Shown: positions 10,023 through 19,014, counted from the first letter of the stretch. The stretch: 64,000 nucleotides of DNA from CBDFNC01 sp965249895 (GCA_965249895.1 CBDFNC010000005.1:2728001-2792000), one strand, 5' to 3'. The notes: a model not told the origin generated them from the sequence alone. Translations and numbers: made by a program.

Positions 10023-11744
10023 CTAAAAATAGTCCAATAGCTCACGATAATATTCGTTATTATCAAATAGTTGAGCGTGATTTCCGGCTGCAATGATGCG
10101 TCCCTCATCCATCAGTATGATTTTGTCCATTTTTTGCAGCATGACGGGTTTATGGGTGATCATAACCAGAGTCTGTTTTGCATCCTCGATATGTGCGAAC
10201 AAACTCGCCATCACCTTCCGTTCCGTCAGGCTATCCAATCCTTTGGTTGGTTCATCCAATACAACTACCCTTGCCTGTCGCAATAACATCTGGGCTATTT
10301 GTAACCGCTGCTTTTGACCACCGGACAGTCCTGCCCCCGTTTCTCCCAACCAGGTATCAAAACCATCCTCAAGACTGTCGATAAATGACATCAAACCTGC
10401 GGCTTCACAGACTTCACGCATTCGTTCCGAAGTCACTTCAGGGTTAGCCAGCCTTAAGTTGTCGCCTATAGTGGCATGAAACAGGTGGCCGCTTTGACTC
10501 ATCAGGGAAATGTGCTGGCGTAGACTTTCAGGGTCAAGTCGATTGATATCCACACCATTCACTGAGATGGCGCCATCCGGCGTTGGCCAGAACCCCATCA
10601 GCAAGTTAACCAGGGTGGACTTACCGGCTCCACTCGGTCCAATCAAGGCCACTTTCTCACCGGGCTGAAGGGTTAAATTGATCCCCCGAAGGGCCTGCTT
10701 CTGCTGCTCCGGATAAGCAAAATTCAAATCAGAAAAGTGAATGGGACCCGGCGATACGGCTTGCTCGCCTTTACGTTCAGGCACGGGTTTATCGATGATT
10801 TCAAACAGCCGGTTGGCACTCGCCATAGTGTGAGGTAACAGCTGAAATGCCAGCGGCAGGCTCATTACGGTTTCCACGCTCACCAGCATCAACAGAGCCA
10901 TACTGGCGATAAACTCGCCGTCCAGTTCACCGGCCTGCACAATAGGGATCAGGATAAATAAGCTTGCAAATACCAGCCCATTTACCACCAGCATACTCAG
11001 CGCATTGGAGAATGCGGTGAGGCGATGTAACTTCACTTCCACCTCATGGTAAGCATCGGAAACGTTAGCAACCGTTTTCAGGTATCTCTGTCCCACCTGG
11101 TAAACGAGCAGTTCGCGCATGGCGGCGACGCCATCCACCAGCTCCAGCTTTAAATCACCGGCAAGCCGGGACTTCTGTTTAGCGGGTCCTTTGCCAAATT
11201 GGTAGCTTAACCAGGGCAGACCAAAACCCAGGGTTATCAAGGCTATTGCCAACACCAGGGCAAGGGTTTCAGAGATATAACTGACCCCAAGGCACACCAA
11301 GGGCACACTGAAAAAGGCCACGAAACACGGCAGCAGGATGCGCAGATAAAAGTTATCCAGGCTCTCTATATCCTGCTGCACTCTCGCCAGTAGATCCCCG
11401 GACTGGAAGTTGATCTTGTAATACGGGATCAGCGGTTCCAGCTGTTGATAAAAGTAATACCTTAATCCGGACAGGATCTTAAACGTCGCCTGATGGGTCA
11501 CCATACGTTCGGCATAACGCCCCACCGTACGTACGATAGCGAGGAAGCGCACCACGGCCCCTGGGGTAAAGTAGTTTGCCGCCACACCGGCGATTCCCGC
11601 CATGGCCATCATGGATAAAAACCAGCCAGAAACGGCCAATAAGCTGATACTGGCCAGCATAGTGATCAGGGACAATAACCCCCCCAGCGCCATCCAGCCC
11701 AACTGGGGTTTGATCAGCCTAAGCAGTCGCCACAGATTGGTCAT
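10023..11744 (-). CDS. cydC: CydC, half of the CydDC ABC exporter needed for cytochrome bd
   Basis: The 573-residue half-transporter has a six-span membrane domain (about 1-310) and an ABC ATPase domain with Walker A GPSGAGKST, signature LSGGQKQRLQ and Walker B VVVLDEPT. CydDC exports cysteine or glutathione and is required to assemble haem into bd oxidase. The start overlaps the end of cydD by 26 bp, which suggests translational coupling. It is the last gene of the cyd operon. The name follows gene order and length. Confidence 0.93.
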   Translation of the reverse strand: MTNLWRLLRLIKPQLGWMALGGLLSLITMLASISLLAVSGWFLSMMAMAGIAGVAANYFTPGAVVRFLAIVRTVGRYAERMVTHQATFKILSGLRYYFYQQLEPLIPYYKINFQSGDLLARVQQDIESLDNFYLRILLPCFVAFFSVPLVCLGVSYISETLALVLAIALITLGFGLPWLSYQFGKGPAKQKSRLAGDLKLELVDGVAAMRELLVYQVGQRYLKTVANVSDAYHEVEVKLHRLTAFSNALSMLVVNGLVFASLFILIPIVQAGELDGEFIASMALLMLVSVETVMSLPLAFQLLPHTMASANRLFEIIDKPVPERKGEQAVSPGPIHFSDLNFAYPEQQKQALRGINLTLQPGEKVALIGPSGAGKSTLVNLLMGFWPTPDGAISVNGVDINRLDPESLRQHISLMSQSGHLFHATIGDNLRLANPEVTSERMREVCEAAGLMSFIDSLEDGFDTWLGETGAGLSGGQKQRLQIAQMLLRQARVVVLDEPTKGLDSLTERKVMASLFAHIEDAKQTLVMITHKPVMLQKMDKIILMDEGRIIAAGNHAQLFDNNEYYRELLDYF

Positions 11745-13488
11745 AGGCCACCTCCTTTACATTTACCATGGCGGCATAGCGGCCATTCTTGTCGAGCAGC
11801 GCCTGATGGCTGCCCTGCTCAATCACCTTACCCTCCGACAATACGATAATTTCTTTAGCGTCCAGAACCGTATGTAATCGATGCGCTATCACTATGACTA
11901 AATGGTTTTTGGCATACTCACTGATGGCATTCCCGATGATGGTTTCGCTGTCTTTGTCTAGATGGCTACTGGGCTCATCCAAAATCAACACTTGGGGTTG
12001 GTGATAAAAAGCGCGAGCCAGGGCTAAACGCTGGTTCTGACCACCGGAAAGGCCGGCACCGCCTTCCCCAATTCGGGAGTCTAGTCCGCCGGATAAACCC
12101 GAGACAAAAGTTGCCAGACCGGCTTGAGTTAATGCCGACATCACGGCCTGCTCGTCATATTCCTCACTCATGGCCACATTAAAACCCAGGCTGCCATACA
12201 GAATATGACCATGCTGGGCAATCCAGCCACAGTGACTTAACCAGGCGTCACGATTGGCGCCGGTGAGTTCAGTGCCATTGAGTCTCACCTTGCCCTGAGC
12301 AGGGTGAAGAAATCCTAAGATCAGATCCACCAGCGTGGATTTACCAGACCCACTTTCCCCTACCAGGGCGTAAAGGCCGGTTTTCTCCAGTATTAAGTTG
12401 ATATCAGCTAACGCCTTGCCCCGTCCCTGATAAGCAAAATCCACCTGGTGTAGCTCGATATTAAAAGGGGCGGTAAACGTCCCTGTTTCACCTTCTTTAT
12501 GTATGGGTTGATTAAACAGCTCAATCATATCCTTGGCTGCCGTCACTCCCGCCATTTTGGCATGATATTGCGCGCCCAGATTTCGAAACGGCAGGTAAAA
12601 TTCCGGTGCCAGCAACAGCACCCAAAGGGCCAGCGTATAGTCCATCGTGCCGTAATAGAGACGGAACCCTAAAATGACAGCCACCAGCGCAATAGAAATA
12701 GACGCAAGAAACTCGAGAAAAAATGAAGATAAAAAGGCCACCTTAAGGATCCCCATGGTCTGGCGGCGGTAGTCTTCGCTGATGGTTTTAACAGCCGCAA
12801 CTTCCTGGCGGGAGGCATTAAATATCTTGAGCTGGGTTAGTCCCTGAATAATATCGAGGAAATGGCTACTCATGCGCAACAACTTAGCCCAGTGTTGCTG
12901 ATTTAATCCTTCTGCTCGCTTACCAATCAGGATCATAAAAAAAGGGATAAATGGGGCGGTAAACAGGAAGATTAACCCTCCTCCCCAGTCAAAAGGAAAT
13001 ACTAAGGCCAGTACACCTAAGGGGATCACTGCACAGTAAGCGACCGCAGGTAGGTATCCGGCAAAGTAGTCTTCTAACGAGTCTACGCCCTGGTGTAATA
13101 ACTGGGCCGTAGCCGCCTGACCCCGGCGCTGAGCATAAGCAGGCCCAAGGGCAAAAAGGTGTTGTAATAATTCCTGTCGAATGGTGCCCTTTATATGGGC
13201 CGCGCCGCGTCGACTAAAACGTTCGGATAAATATCCCAATAAAACCCTTACTACGACTACGCCAGCCAAGGCCAGCAACCAAGGGGTCAGCTGATCAAAA
13301 TTAAGCCCATCGAAAATAGCGCCATTAATGATAAAGGCCAATAGTGCCATCTGTCCTATCATCACCAAGCCGTTAATAGAGCCAAAAGCTACGGCTTTGC
13401 TGAGTAGTCCCTTCGACTTGGTTTTTTGCTGTTTAAGCCATAGGTTTATTAATTTGGGGGCAAGTTCATCTTTGGCATCGGGCGCCAT
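11719..13488 (-). CDS. cydD: CydD, half of the CydDC ABC exporter needed for cytochrome bd
   Basis: The 589-residue protein (E. coli CydD is close to this size) has an N-terminal six-span membrane domain and an ATPase domain with Walker A GESGSGKST, signature LSGGQNQRLALARAF and Walker B VLILDEPSSHLD. It pairs with CydC. It lies 199 bp after cydX; that gap contains a 9-bp inverted repeat (13502-13510 and 13563-13571) and could hold a separate promoter or a processing site. A good ribosome site (AAGGAGT) precedes the ATG. Confidence 0.93.
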   Translation of the reverse strand: MAPDAKDELAPKLINLWLKQQKTKSKGLLSKAVAFGSINGLVMIGQMALLAFIINGAIFDGLNFDQLTPWLLALAGVVVVRVLLGYLSERFSRRGAAHIKGTIRQELLQHLFALGPAYAQRRGQAATAQLLHQGVDSLEDYFAGYLPAVAYCAVIPLGVLALVFPFDWGGGLIFLFTAPFIPFFMILIGKRAEGLNQQHWAKLLRMSSHFLDIIQGLTQLKIFNASRQEVAAVKTISEDYRRQTMGILKVAFLSSFFLEFLASISIALVAVILGFRLYYGTMDYTLALWVLLLAPEFYLPFRNLGAQYHAKMAGVTAAKDMIELFNQPIHKEGETGTFTAPFNIELHQVDFAYQGRGKALADINLILEKTGLYALVGESGSGKSTLVDLILGFLHPAQGKVRLNGTELTGANRDAWLSHCGWIAQHGHILYGSLGFNVAMSEEYDEQAVMSALTQAGLATFVSGLSGGLDSRIGEGGAGLSGGQNQRLALARAFYHQPQVLILDEPSSHLDKDSETIIGNAISEYAKNHLVIVIAHRLHTVLDAKEIIVLSEGKVIEQGSHQALLDKNGRYAAMVNVKEVAYDQSVATA

Positions 13489-13501
13489 TGATACTCCTTA
13501 A

Positions 13502-13571
13502 GGATCCAGAGGCAGCTTGTTACTCTGTATTGATATGAGCCCGGCTTATAGGGCTAGGATAGTCTGGATCC
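13502..13571 (-). repeat. Inverted repeat between cydX and cydD
   Basis: GGATCCAGA at 13502-13510 pairs perfectly with TCTGGATCC at 13563-13571 across a 52-base loop, giving a possible long stem in the cydX-cydD leader. No T-run follows, so it is not an obvious terminator; it might be a processing or mRNA-stability element. Confidence 0.5.
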
Positions 13572-13687
13572 CCTTGTCAAAGAGGAGCCAATAACCTGAC
13601 AAGTCACTGGACCGAGTGTCGGACCATACAAGTCAGGCTGACAATAACTCCTTTGGGTCATTCCCTGGTAAAAGGGAATCTAGTCAA

Positions 13688-13822
13688 CTAGTCACCCGTG
13701 TCGTGGTCGTGCTGATCTTTAGCAACATTATCAACATGTTGCTCCATCTCGTACCACATAACATTGATGATCCCGAACGCGCAGGCCAGCAGCACACCTA
13801 GTATCCAACTGAAATACCACAT
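13688..13822 (-). CDS. cydX: CydX, small subunit of cytochrome bd oxidase
   Basis: A 44-residue single-span protein beginning MWYFSWILGVLLACAFG, then IINVMWYE, and ending in a charged His/Asp-rich tail. This is the characteristic CydX (YbgT) opening, in which a membrane helix packs against CydA and stabilises the haem groups. It lies 9 bp after cydB and has an AAGGAG ribosome site five bases before the ATG. It is easily missed because of its size, but order, spacing and sequence all fit. Confidence 0.93.
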   Translation of the reverse strand: MWYFSWILGVLLACAFGIINVMWYEMEQHVDNVAKDQHDHDTGD

Positions 13823-13831
13823 AAAAGCTCC

Positions 13832-14971
13832 TTAATATGCCGAGTGATTGTTCTGAGTGATTTCTTCTACCGTCACGGTGCGCCACATACGGTAGTAACA
13901 CCAGGTGGTGTAACCCAGAATTATGGGCAACAGCACCGCCACGACAATCAGCATCAGGTTCAGCGTTGTTTCACTGGAAACCGTGTCCCATAAGGTCAGA
14001 CTGTGGTTTGGCTGGCTGCTGGACGGCATAACAAAGGGAAACATCGATGCCCCGGCCGTGAAAATCACCCCGATTGCGGACAACGAGCTGGCGAGAAAGG
14101 CCAGTACGCCTTTACCTAAACGCACCAGTAGCGCCGCCAGTAATGCCATCACTATGCCTAATGCAGGATTCAACCAGAGTAGCGGCCATTCCCTGTAGTT
14201 ATTCATCCAGGCACCGGTCTGAGTTATTACAGTTTTAGTGGTTGGATTCGCCACGGCCAGAGGATCTACCTGGCTGGTAATCACAAAGCCATCTATAAAT
14301 TGAGCAATCATCACGCCAGCCAGCGCAAAACTCACCACCAACACCAGAGCCGCCACTTGTGCTGCTTTGGCCGATCTTGCCGCCACCTGGGCATCGGTGC
14401 GCATCACCAGCCAGGCGCCGCCGTGCATAATTATCATGGCCACACTCACCACGCCACATAACAAAGCAAACGGATTAAACAGGGCAAAGAAGGAACCGCT
14501 GTAACTGACTCGCATCAGCTCATCAAACTGAAAAGGCATACCTTGAAATAGATTCCCAAAGACAATACCAAACACCAGAGGAGGTACGGTACTACCCACA
14601 AACAATGCCCTGTCCCAGTTACTGCGCCAGCGTGGTGACTCAAGTTTACTGCGATAGTCAAAAGCCAGCGGCCGCAGGAAGAGGGCAAACAAAATTAACA
14701 TCATGGCGAAGTAAAAACTGCTAAAGGCGGTGGCATATACCAGTGGCCAGGCCGCAAAAAATGCAGCCAATAGCGTGATCAACCAAACCTGATTACCATC
14801 CCAGTGAGCACCGACAGTGTTTATCACCACCCGGCGTTCATTATCTGTCTTTGCTACAAAAGGCAATAAACCACCCACCCCCATATCCATGCCATCGGTG
14901 ATGGTGAAACCTATCATCAGCACGCCGATCAACAGCCACCAGATCAATTTTAAGCTCTCATAATCAAACAT
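13832..14971 (-). CDS. cydB: Cytochrome bd ubiquinol oxidase subunit II
   Basis: The 379-residue membrane protein (same length as E. coli CydB) pairs with CydA in the high-affinity, oxygen-reducing bd oxidase. I place the start at 14971 (MFDYESLKLIWWLLIGVLM), where AAGGAT precedes the ATG. A longer in-frame opening to 15043 would run into the duplicated junction upstream and adds a non-conserved leader. Two decoy copies of this same start (MFDYE..LKL) lie upstream at 15083 and 15183, each followed by a short reading frame that stops just inside the next start. Confidence 0.94.
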   Translation of the reverse strand: MFDYESLKLIWWLLIGVLMIGFTITDGMDMGVGGLLPFVAKTDNERRVVINTVGAHWDGNQVWLITLLAAFFAAWPLVYATAFSSFYFAMMLILFALFLRPLAFDYRSKLESPRWRSNWDRALFVGSTVPPLVFGIVFGNLFQGMPFQFDELMRVSYSGSFFALFNPFALLCGVVSVAMIIMHGGAWLVMRTDAQVAARSAKAAQVAALVLVVSFALAGVMIAQFIDGFVITSQVDPLAVANPTTKTVITQTGAWMNNYREWPLLWLNPALGIVMALLAALLVRLGKGVLAFLASSLSAIGVIFTAGASMFPFVMPSSSQPNHSLTLWDTVSSETTLNLMLIVVAVLLPIILGYTTWCYYRMWRTVTVEEITQNNHSAY

Positions 14972-15213
14972 AGCGAAGATCCTTAATGTGAACGCTGGCG
15001 CAACTAAAGCGAGGAGTAGTTTTGGCTTCAAGCTCAGATTCACAACGCGCCGAATGCAATTTTAAGCCCTCATAATCAAACATAGCGAAGATCCTTAATG
15101 TGAACGCTGGCGTGTGCCGTGTTGGCTTCAAGCTCAGATTCACAACGCGCCGAGTGCAATTTTAAGCTTTCATAATCAAACATATCCGTGACTCCTTAAT
15201 GTGAACTCTGACG
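14945..15213 (-). repeat. Tandem copies of the cydA-stop/cydB-start junction
   Basis: Three copies of a block beginning CAATTTTAAGC occur at 14945 (the real cydB start), 15057 and 15157, with periods of 112 and 100 bp. Each block carries an ATG with MFDYE and LKL codons and its ribosome site. The linkers between them resemble the tail of cydA: codons for ELEAN or ELEAK match EQEAN of CydA, and the ...GTTCACATTAAG ends match the cydA stop. The result is two mini reading frames, 15076-15183 (35 aa) and 14964-15083 (39 aa), whose TGA stops overlap the following ATGTTTGA. The copies differ by substitutions and by a 12-bp indel. Confidence 0.93.
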
Positions 15214-16782
15214 CAACTGAGGAGCCGCATTGGCTTCTTGTTCAAAATGATAACGACCGGTATGCAACGAGCTTGGTCCGAGCCGAGCAAACTTAGTCAA
15301 TAGCCATATTTCAATCACAAATAAAATCGCATAGACAGAAATAAAGGCCACCATAGAGGTAATGACATGACTGACGCTCAGATCGGATACCGCCATAAAG
15401 GTTGGCAAAATTTCACTGATCGCCCAGGGTTGACGGCCAAACTCGGCAACAAACCAACCGGTTTCAATGGCTATCCAGGGCAGAGGCAGCGCGAATAAGA
15501 TAGCCTTAAGCAGCCATCTATTCTGCTCGATAGTCCGCCGGGCATTAAAGTAGAAGGCCAGTATAAACAGGCCCAACATCAACATGCCACAGCCCACCAT
15601 AATACGAAAAGCCCAGAACAGGGGTGCAACAGGAGGAATGGAATCATCTACCGCCATCATTATCTGCTCTTCCGTGGCGTCCACTACATTTTCCGTATAG
15701 CGTTTGAGTAAAAACCCGTAGCCCAAATCCTGCTTGAGCTCATTAAATCTGGCGATATTTTCCGGAGTTTCCTCATCACCTCTTAGCTTTTGTAAATATT
15801 CGTAGGCAATCATACCGTTACGAATACGCACTTCATGTTCTTTCTTCAGATCGCTGATACCGATGACCTGCTCATCCAATGAGCGTGTGGCAATAATGCC
15901 CAGTGCATAAGGGATCTTAACCGCATAATCGGTTCGCATCATTTCATCGTTAGGCAGCCCAAATAAGGTGAAATCCGCCGGAGCTTCCTCGGTATGATAT
16001 TCGGCTTCGATGGCGGCCAGCTTAACCCGCTGAACTTCCCCCACTTCATAACCAGACTCATCGCCAAGCAAGAGTACCGAGAAGATTGATGCCAGACCAA
16101 ATCCCGCTGCTACGGAAAACGAACGTTTGGCAAACGGCAGATCCCGTCCTTTCAGTATGTAATAACTACTGATACTCAACACAAACATGGAGCCGGCTAC
16201 ATAACCCGCCGCAACAGTATGAATAAACTTAACCTGAGCCACAGGGTTAAACACCATCTCGGCGAAGCTGGTCATCTCCATGCGCATGGTTTGATAATTG
16301 AATTCACTGCCAATGGGGTTTTGCATCCAACCGTTGGCAACCAGGATCCACAAAGCAGATAAGTTAGTACCCAGCGCCATCAGGAAAGTGGCTGCCAGAT
16401 GCTGACGCTTGGTTAATCTGTCCCAACCCAGAAAAAACATACCTATAAAAGTAGATTCAAGGAAGAACGCCATTAAACCTTCGATGGCCAAAGGCGCGCC
16501 GAACACATCACCGACATAATGAGAATAGTAGGACCAGTTGGTGCCAAACTGGAACTCCATGGTAAGGCCAGTAGCTATGCCCAAAGCAAAGTTAATCCCG
16601 AATAATTTGCCCCAAAACTTAGTCATATCCCGGTAGATTTCGCGCCCTGTCATCACATAAACCGATTCCATAATAAACAGGATCCAGGTCATACCTATGG
16701 TCAAAGGCACAAATAGGAAATGGAATAGCGCGGTAGTGGCAAACTGCCATCGCGACAGTTCCACCAGGGTTTCATTCATCAT
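15196..16782 (-). CDS. cydA: Cytochrome bd ubiquinol oxidase subunit I
   Basis: The 528-residue membrane protein carries the haems of bd oxidase. Visible hallmarks are the N-terminal SRWQFATTALFHFLFVPLTIG with the haem-ligand histidine near residue 20, the region after GDESGYEVGEVQ, which is long and so of the E. coli-type long Q-loop, and the late FRIMVGCGML with the methionine ligand. It starts 12 bp after the regulator gene with an AGGAGT site. Its 3' tail is the apparent source of the duplicated junction copies that follow. Confidence 0.96.
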   Translation of the reverse strand: MMNETLVELSRWQFATTALFHFLFVPLTIGMTWILFIMESVYVMTGREIYRDMTKFWGKLFGINFALGIATGLTMEFQFGTNWSYYSHYVGDVFGAPLAIEGLMAFFLESTFIGMFFLGWDRLTKRQHLAATFLMALGTNLSALWILVANGWMQNPIGSEFNYQTMRMEMTSFAEMVFNPVAQVKFIHTVAAGYVAGSMFVLSISSYYILKGRDLPFAKRSFSVAAGFGLASIFSVLLLGDESGYEVGEVQRVKLAAIEAEYHTEEAPADFTLFGLPNDEMMRTDYAVKIPYALGIIATRSLDEQVIGISDLKKEHEVRIRNGMIAYEYLQKLRGDEETPENIARFNELKQDLGYGFLLKRYTENVVDATEEQIMMAVDDSIPPVAPLFWAFRIMVGCGMLMLGLFILAFYFNARRTIEQNRWLLKAILFALPLPWIAIETGWFVAEFGRQPWAISEILPTFMAVSDLSVSHVITSMVAFISVYAILFVIEIWLLTKFARLGPSSLHTGRYHFEQEANAAPQLRQSSH

Positions 16783-16794
16783 ACAGGGACACTC

Positions 16795-17364
16795 CTATTG
16801 CTCGGATTTTGAATTATTGGTTTTACCCGGAAACAGTTGATCTTTAACGGTTAACATTTTTGACATACCCGCACCCAGCTTCATCAGTACACTGAGTTTT
16901 TCGGGAGACAGACGTTGCAGCTCTCCGGCCCATTCCGTCACCATTTCAAGTAAATCGTGAATTTCCTGCATTCTTTTGTGAGCATAAATCTCACTTTCAT
17001 CTGCAGGACTTTCCAATAAATTAGTTCTTAGCAAAGATAAGGTTGGATCCACTTCTCGCTTGCGCCGCTCTTCGAAGATGGTATTGGCCATATCCCAAAT
17101 ACTGCCTGTGACGCTGTAGTATTCTTTGCGGTCCCCGGGTCGGTGACTCACCTGTACCAACTGCCAGGACTGCAACTCCTTCATCCCCATGCTGACGTTG
17201 CCCCGGGAAATATTTAACGCACTGGACAATTCATTGGCGGTTAATGCTCGCTCCGTAACAACCAGCAAGGCATACATCTGCCCTACCGTACGATTAAATC
17301 CCCATCGGCTGCCCATTTCGCCGAAATGAAAAACAAAAGATTGAATGCTGGGTGAAATATCCAT
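16795..17364 (-). CDS. GbsR/MarR-type winged-helix regulator of the cyd operon
   Basis: The 189-residue protein has a winged helix-turn-helix (about 30-100; LTANELSSALNISRGNVSMGMKEL in two motifs, ELSSALNISRGNVS then MGMKEL, with a wing at HRPGDRKEYY) and a helical C-terminal half. This arrangement is typical of the GbsR branch of MarR-like repressors. It is the first gene of the cydABX-DC operon and has a good palindrome at 17381-17398 just upstream, so autoregulation together with control of bd oxidase is likely. The signal it senses is unknown. Confidence 0.85.
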   Translation of the reverse strand: MDISPSIQSFVFHFGEMGSRWGFNRTVGQMYALLVVTERALTANELSSALNISRGNVSMGMKELQSWQLVQVSHRPGDRKEYYSVTGSIWDMANTIFEERRKREVDPTLSLLRTNLLESPADESEIYAHKRMQEIHDLLEMVTEWAGELQRLSPEKLSVLMKLGAGMSKMLTVKDQLFPGKTNNSKSEQ

Positions 17365-17380
17365 AACGGCCCTAACAAAG

Positions 17381-17398
17381 TTTCAGAAACTTCTGAAA
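17381..17398. promoter_or_regulatory. Palindromic operator before the cyd-operon regulator
   Basis: TTTCAGAAACTTCTGAAA is an 18-bp inverted repeat, perfect except for its two central bases. It lies 17 bp upstream of the regulator's ATG, so it probably overlaps the promoter or transcript start. The best candidate to bind it is the product of the downstream GbsR-like gene; this is inference. Confidence 0.65.
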
Positions 17399-17419
17399 GT
17401 TTAAAACAAACTGAATACA

Positions 17420-17433
17420 TTGATCAAGATCAA
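17420..17433. promoter_or_regulatory. FNR/Anr-type binding site
   Basis: TTGATCAAGATCAA is a perfect match to the FNR consensus TTGAT-N4-ATCAA. It lies 56 bp upstream of the first gene of the bd-oxidase operon, which fits control of a high-affinity oxidase by oxygen limitation. Confidence 0.8.
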
Positions 17434-17508
17434 TAACTAAAAATTAAATATAAATCTGTAGGCTACTAAATTTTTGGATGAAGAAAGTATTCATTTTTAA
17501 TGAGACTT

Positions 17509-17577
17509 GACCGAACCAGCTGGGGTTCGGTCGAAGGTAACTGAAACGGCGGGAGAAGGGGGAAAGCCCCCTTTTTT
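17509..17577 (+). terminator. Two hairpins, the second with a T-run (terminator; possible small RNA end)
   Basis: GACCGAACC (17509-17517) pairs with GGTTCGGTC (17524-17532). Then AAGGGGG and CCCCCTT (17556-17573) form a stem followed by T6 on the plus strand. On the minus strand the same stem sits two bases after the dctP stop and is preceded by A6, so it could end dctP as well. The plus-strand orientation has the better T-run although no annotated plus-strand gene precedes it. Confidence 0.6.
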
Positions 17578-17579
17578 GG

Positions 17580-18659
17580 TTATTGTGTTTGGCTGTTTAG
17601 GTAAGACTGTTCAGATATTTCTGTCCAGGCCCTGGCTTGTTTCATGTATTGTGCCTGTGAATCAAGGATCTCTTTCGCTAGCGGATCACTGGCTGCGCGT
17701 TCACTTAGCAGTTCATCATTGGCTTTTCTTAGCGCCGACATAACTTCCCTTGGGAACTCTTTAACCTGGATATTCGGATAGTCTTTTTTCATAGTCTCCC
17801 AGTTTACAGCGCTCATGTGAGTAGCCTGAATATAAGTATCGTAAGCTGACGCGCGCATGGAAACACGTAAGATCTCTTTCAGATCATCGGGTAGCTTATT
17901 CCATACCTTCTGATTAACCAGGAACTGCAACTCGGACGCCGGCTCATGCCAACCCGTATAATAGTATGGGGCGATTTTATGGAAGCCCATACGTAAATCC
18001 AGCGACGGACCCACCCACTCCAGCGCATCTATAGTTTTACGTTCAAGGGCTGTATATAGCTCTCCAGGTGCAATATTGGTGGGCTTAGCGCCAACTTTTG
18101 CCAATACTTCACCGGCAAAACCCGGGATCCGCATTTTCAGCCCCTGAAGATCCTCCACAGAATTGATCTCTTTCTGGAACCAGCCCCCCATCTGAACCCC
18201 CGTGTTACCACCGGGAAATGACAGCATATTGTGTTTTGAGTAAACCTTGTCCATCAGCTCCATACCACCACCGTGATAGAACCATGCATATTGCTCTGAC
18301 GCTACCATGCCAAACGGCATAGTAGTGAAATATAAGGTATTCGGCACCTTGCCTTTCCAATAATAGGAAGCCGAATGACCCATATCGTATTGGCCGGACT
18401 TCACCATATCAAAGACACCAAACGGCGCTTTATGCTTGTTCGCGGAATCAATACGAATTTGTAGCCGCCCATTAGACATGGCATCCGCCATCTTGACCAT
18501 ATTACGCACCGAGTCACCGATTAAGGGAAAATTTGGTTGCCAGGTTTCCGCCAGCGTAAGTTTATAAACCTTTTCAGCGAATGCCGGGCTGGACAACAGC
18601 GCAACACAGGCTCCAGCAGCTAACCATGTCTTTTTCATCGACGTCTTCAACAACTTCAT
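17580..18659 (-). CDS. TRAP transporter periplasmic substrate-binding protein (DctP family), orphan
   Basis: The 359-residue protein has a signal peptide (MKLLKTSMKKTWLAAGACVA then LLSSPAFA) and a DctP-type fold: an early YKLTLAETW strand, MRIPGFAGEVLAKVGAKPT (the usual region around the substrate-binding arginine), and ALERKTIDALEWVGPSLDL. Such proteins deliver organic acids or similar solutes to a DctQ/DctM permease. No dctQ or dctM lies in the window, so it either serves a distant permease or has a sensing role. It is monocistronic, with 355 bp of upstream DNA. Confidence 0.9.
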   Translation of the reverse strand: MKLLKTSMKKTWLAAGACVALLSSPAFAEKVYKLTLAETWQPNFPLIGDSVRNMVKMADAMSNGRLQIRIDSANKHKAPFGVFDMVKSGQYDMGHSASYYWKGKVPNTLYFTTMPFGMVASEQYAWFYHGGGMELMDKVYSKHNMLSFPGGNTGVQMGGWFQKEINSVEDLQGLKMRIPGFAGEVLAKVGAKPTNIAPGELYTALERKTIDALEWVGPSLDLRMGFHKIAPYYYTGWHEPASELQFLVNQKVWNKLPDDLKEILRVSMRASAYDTYIQATHMSAVNWETMKKDYPNIQVKEFPREVMSALRKANDELLSERAASDPLAKEILDSQAQYMKQARAWTEISEQSYLNSQTQ

Positions 18660-19014
18660 TAATTAATTCCCTCTTATAGGTTTTTATATATGGTGGGCTT
18701 ACGGTATCTATAAGTAGCACACCAAAAAGGTAACAAAAATATTAACAGCGAGGCAAATATTAACAATGTGATAAGTGACACATTAGAAGCTGTTTACAAA
18801 CTCCCTTTCGCGGCCAGACCCTGCCTTCAGCGCTTTACATACTGAATATCAGTTTCAAGTTACCGATTAACACGAGGAAGAAAATTTCCTGGTTTGATTT
18901 TTTTATAACCTGGGTATACCATCCATAAATAAACCGAACGTTCGTTCTTTTGTTGTCAAATGCTAATTGCTTCGATCGTAGAAAACTCAAACATGAGTGC
19001 AGGAATAGAAGAAT
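18660..19014. other. Divergent intergenic region between dctP and the TetR gene
   Basis: It must carry the promoters of dctP (leftward) and of the TetR operon (rightward). A TetR-type palindrome is at 18935-18944. The remaining DNA is AT-rich, and I see no gene in it. Confidence 0.6.
18935..18944. promoter_or_regulatory. TetR-type operator
   Basis: CGAACGTTCG is a perfect palindrome in the context AAACCGAACGTTCGTTC, a form often bound by TetR/AcrR repressors. It lies 71 bp upstream of the tetR-like start and is probably its own operator. Confidence 0.65.

Noticed and set aside
14945..15213. The cydB and other junction repeats as an assembly artefact
   Set aside because: The copies differ by substitutions and indels, and the pieces match gene ends in meaningful frames; collapse errors would give identical copies. 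Raw reads would still be needed to exclude it fully.
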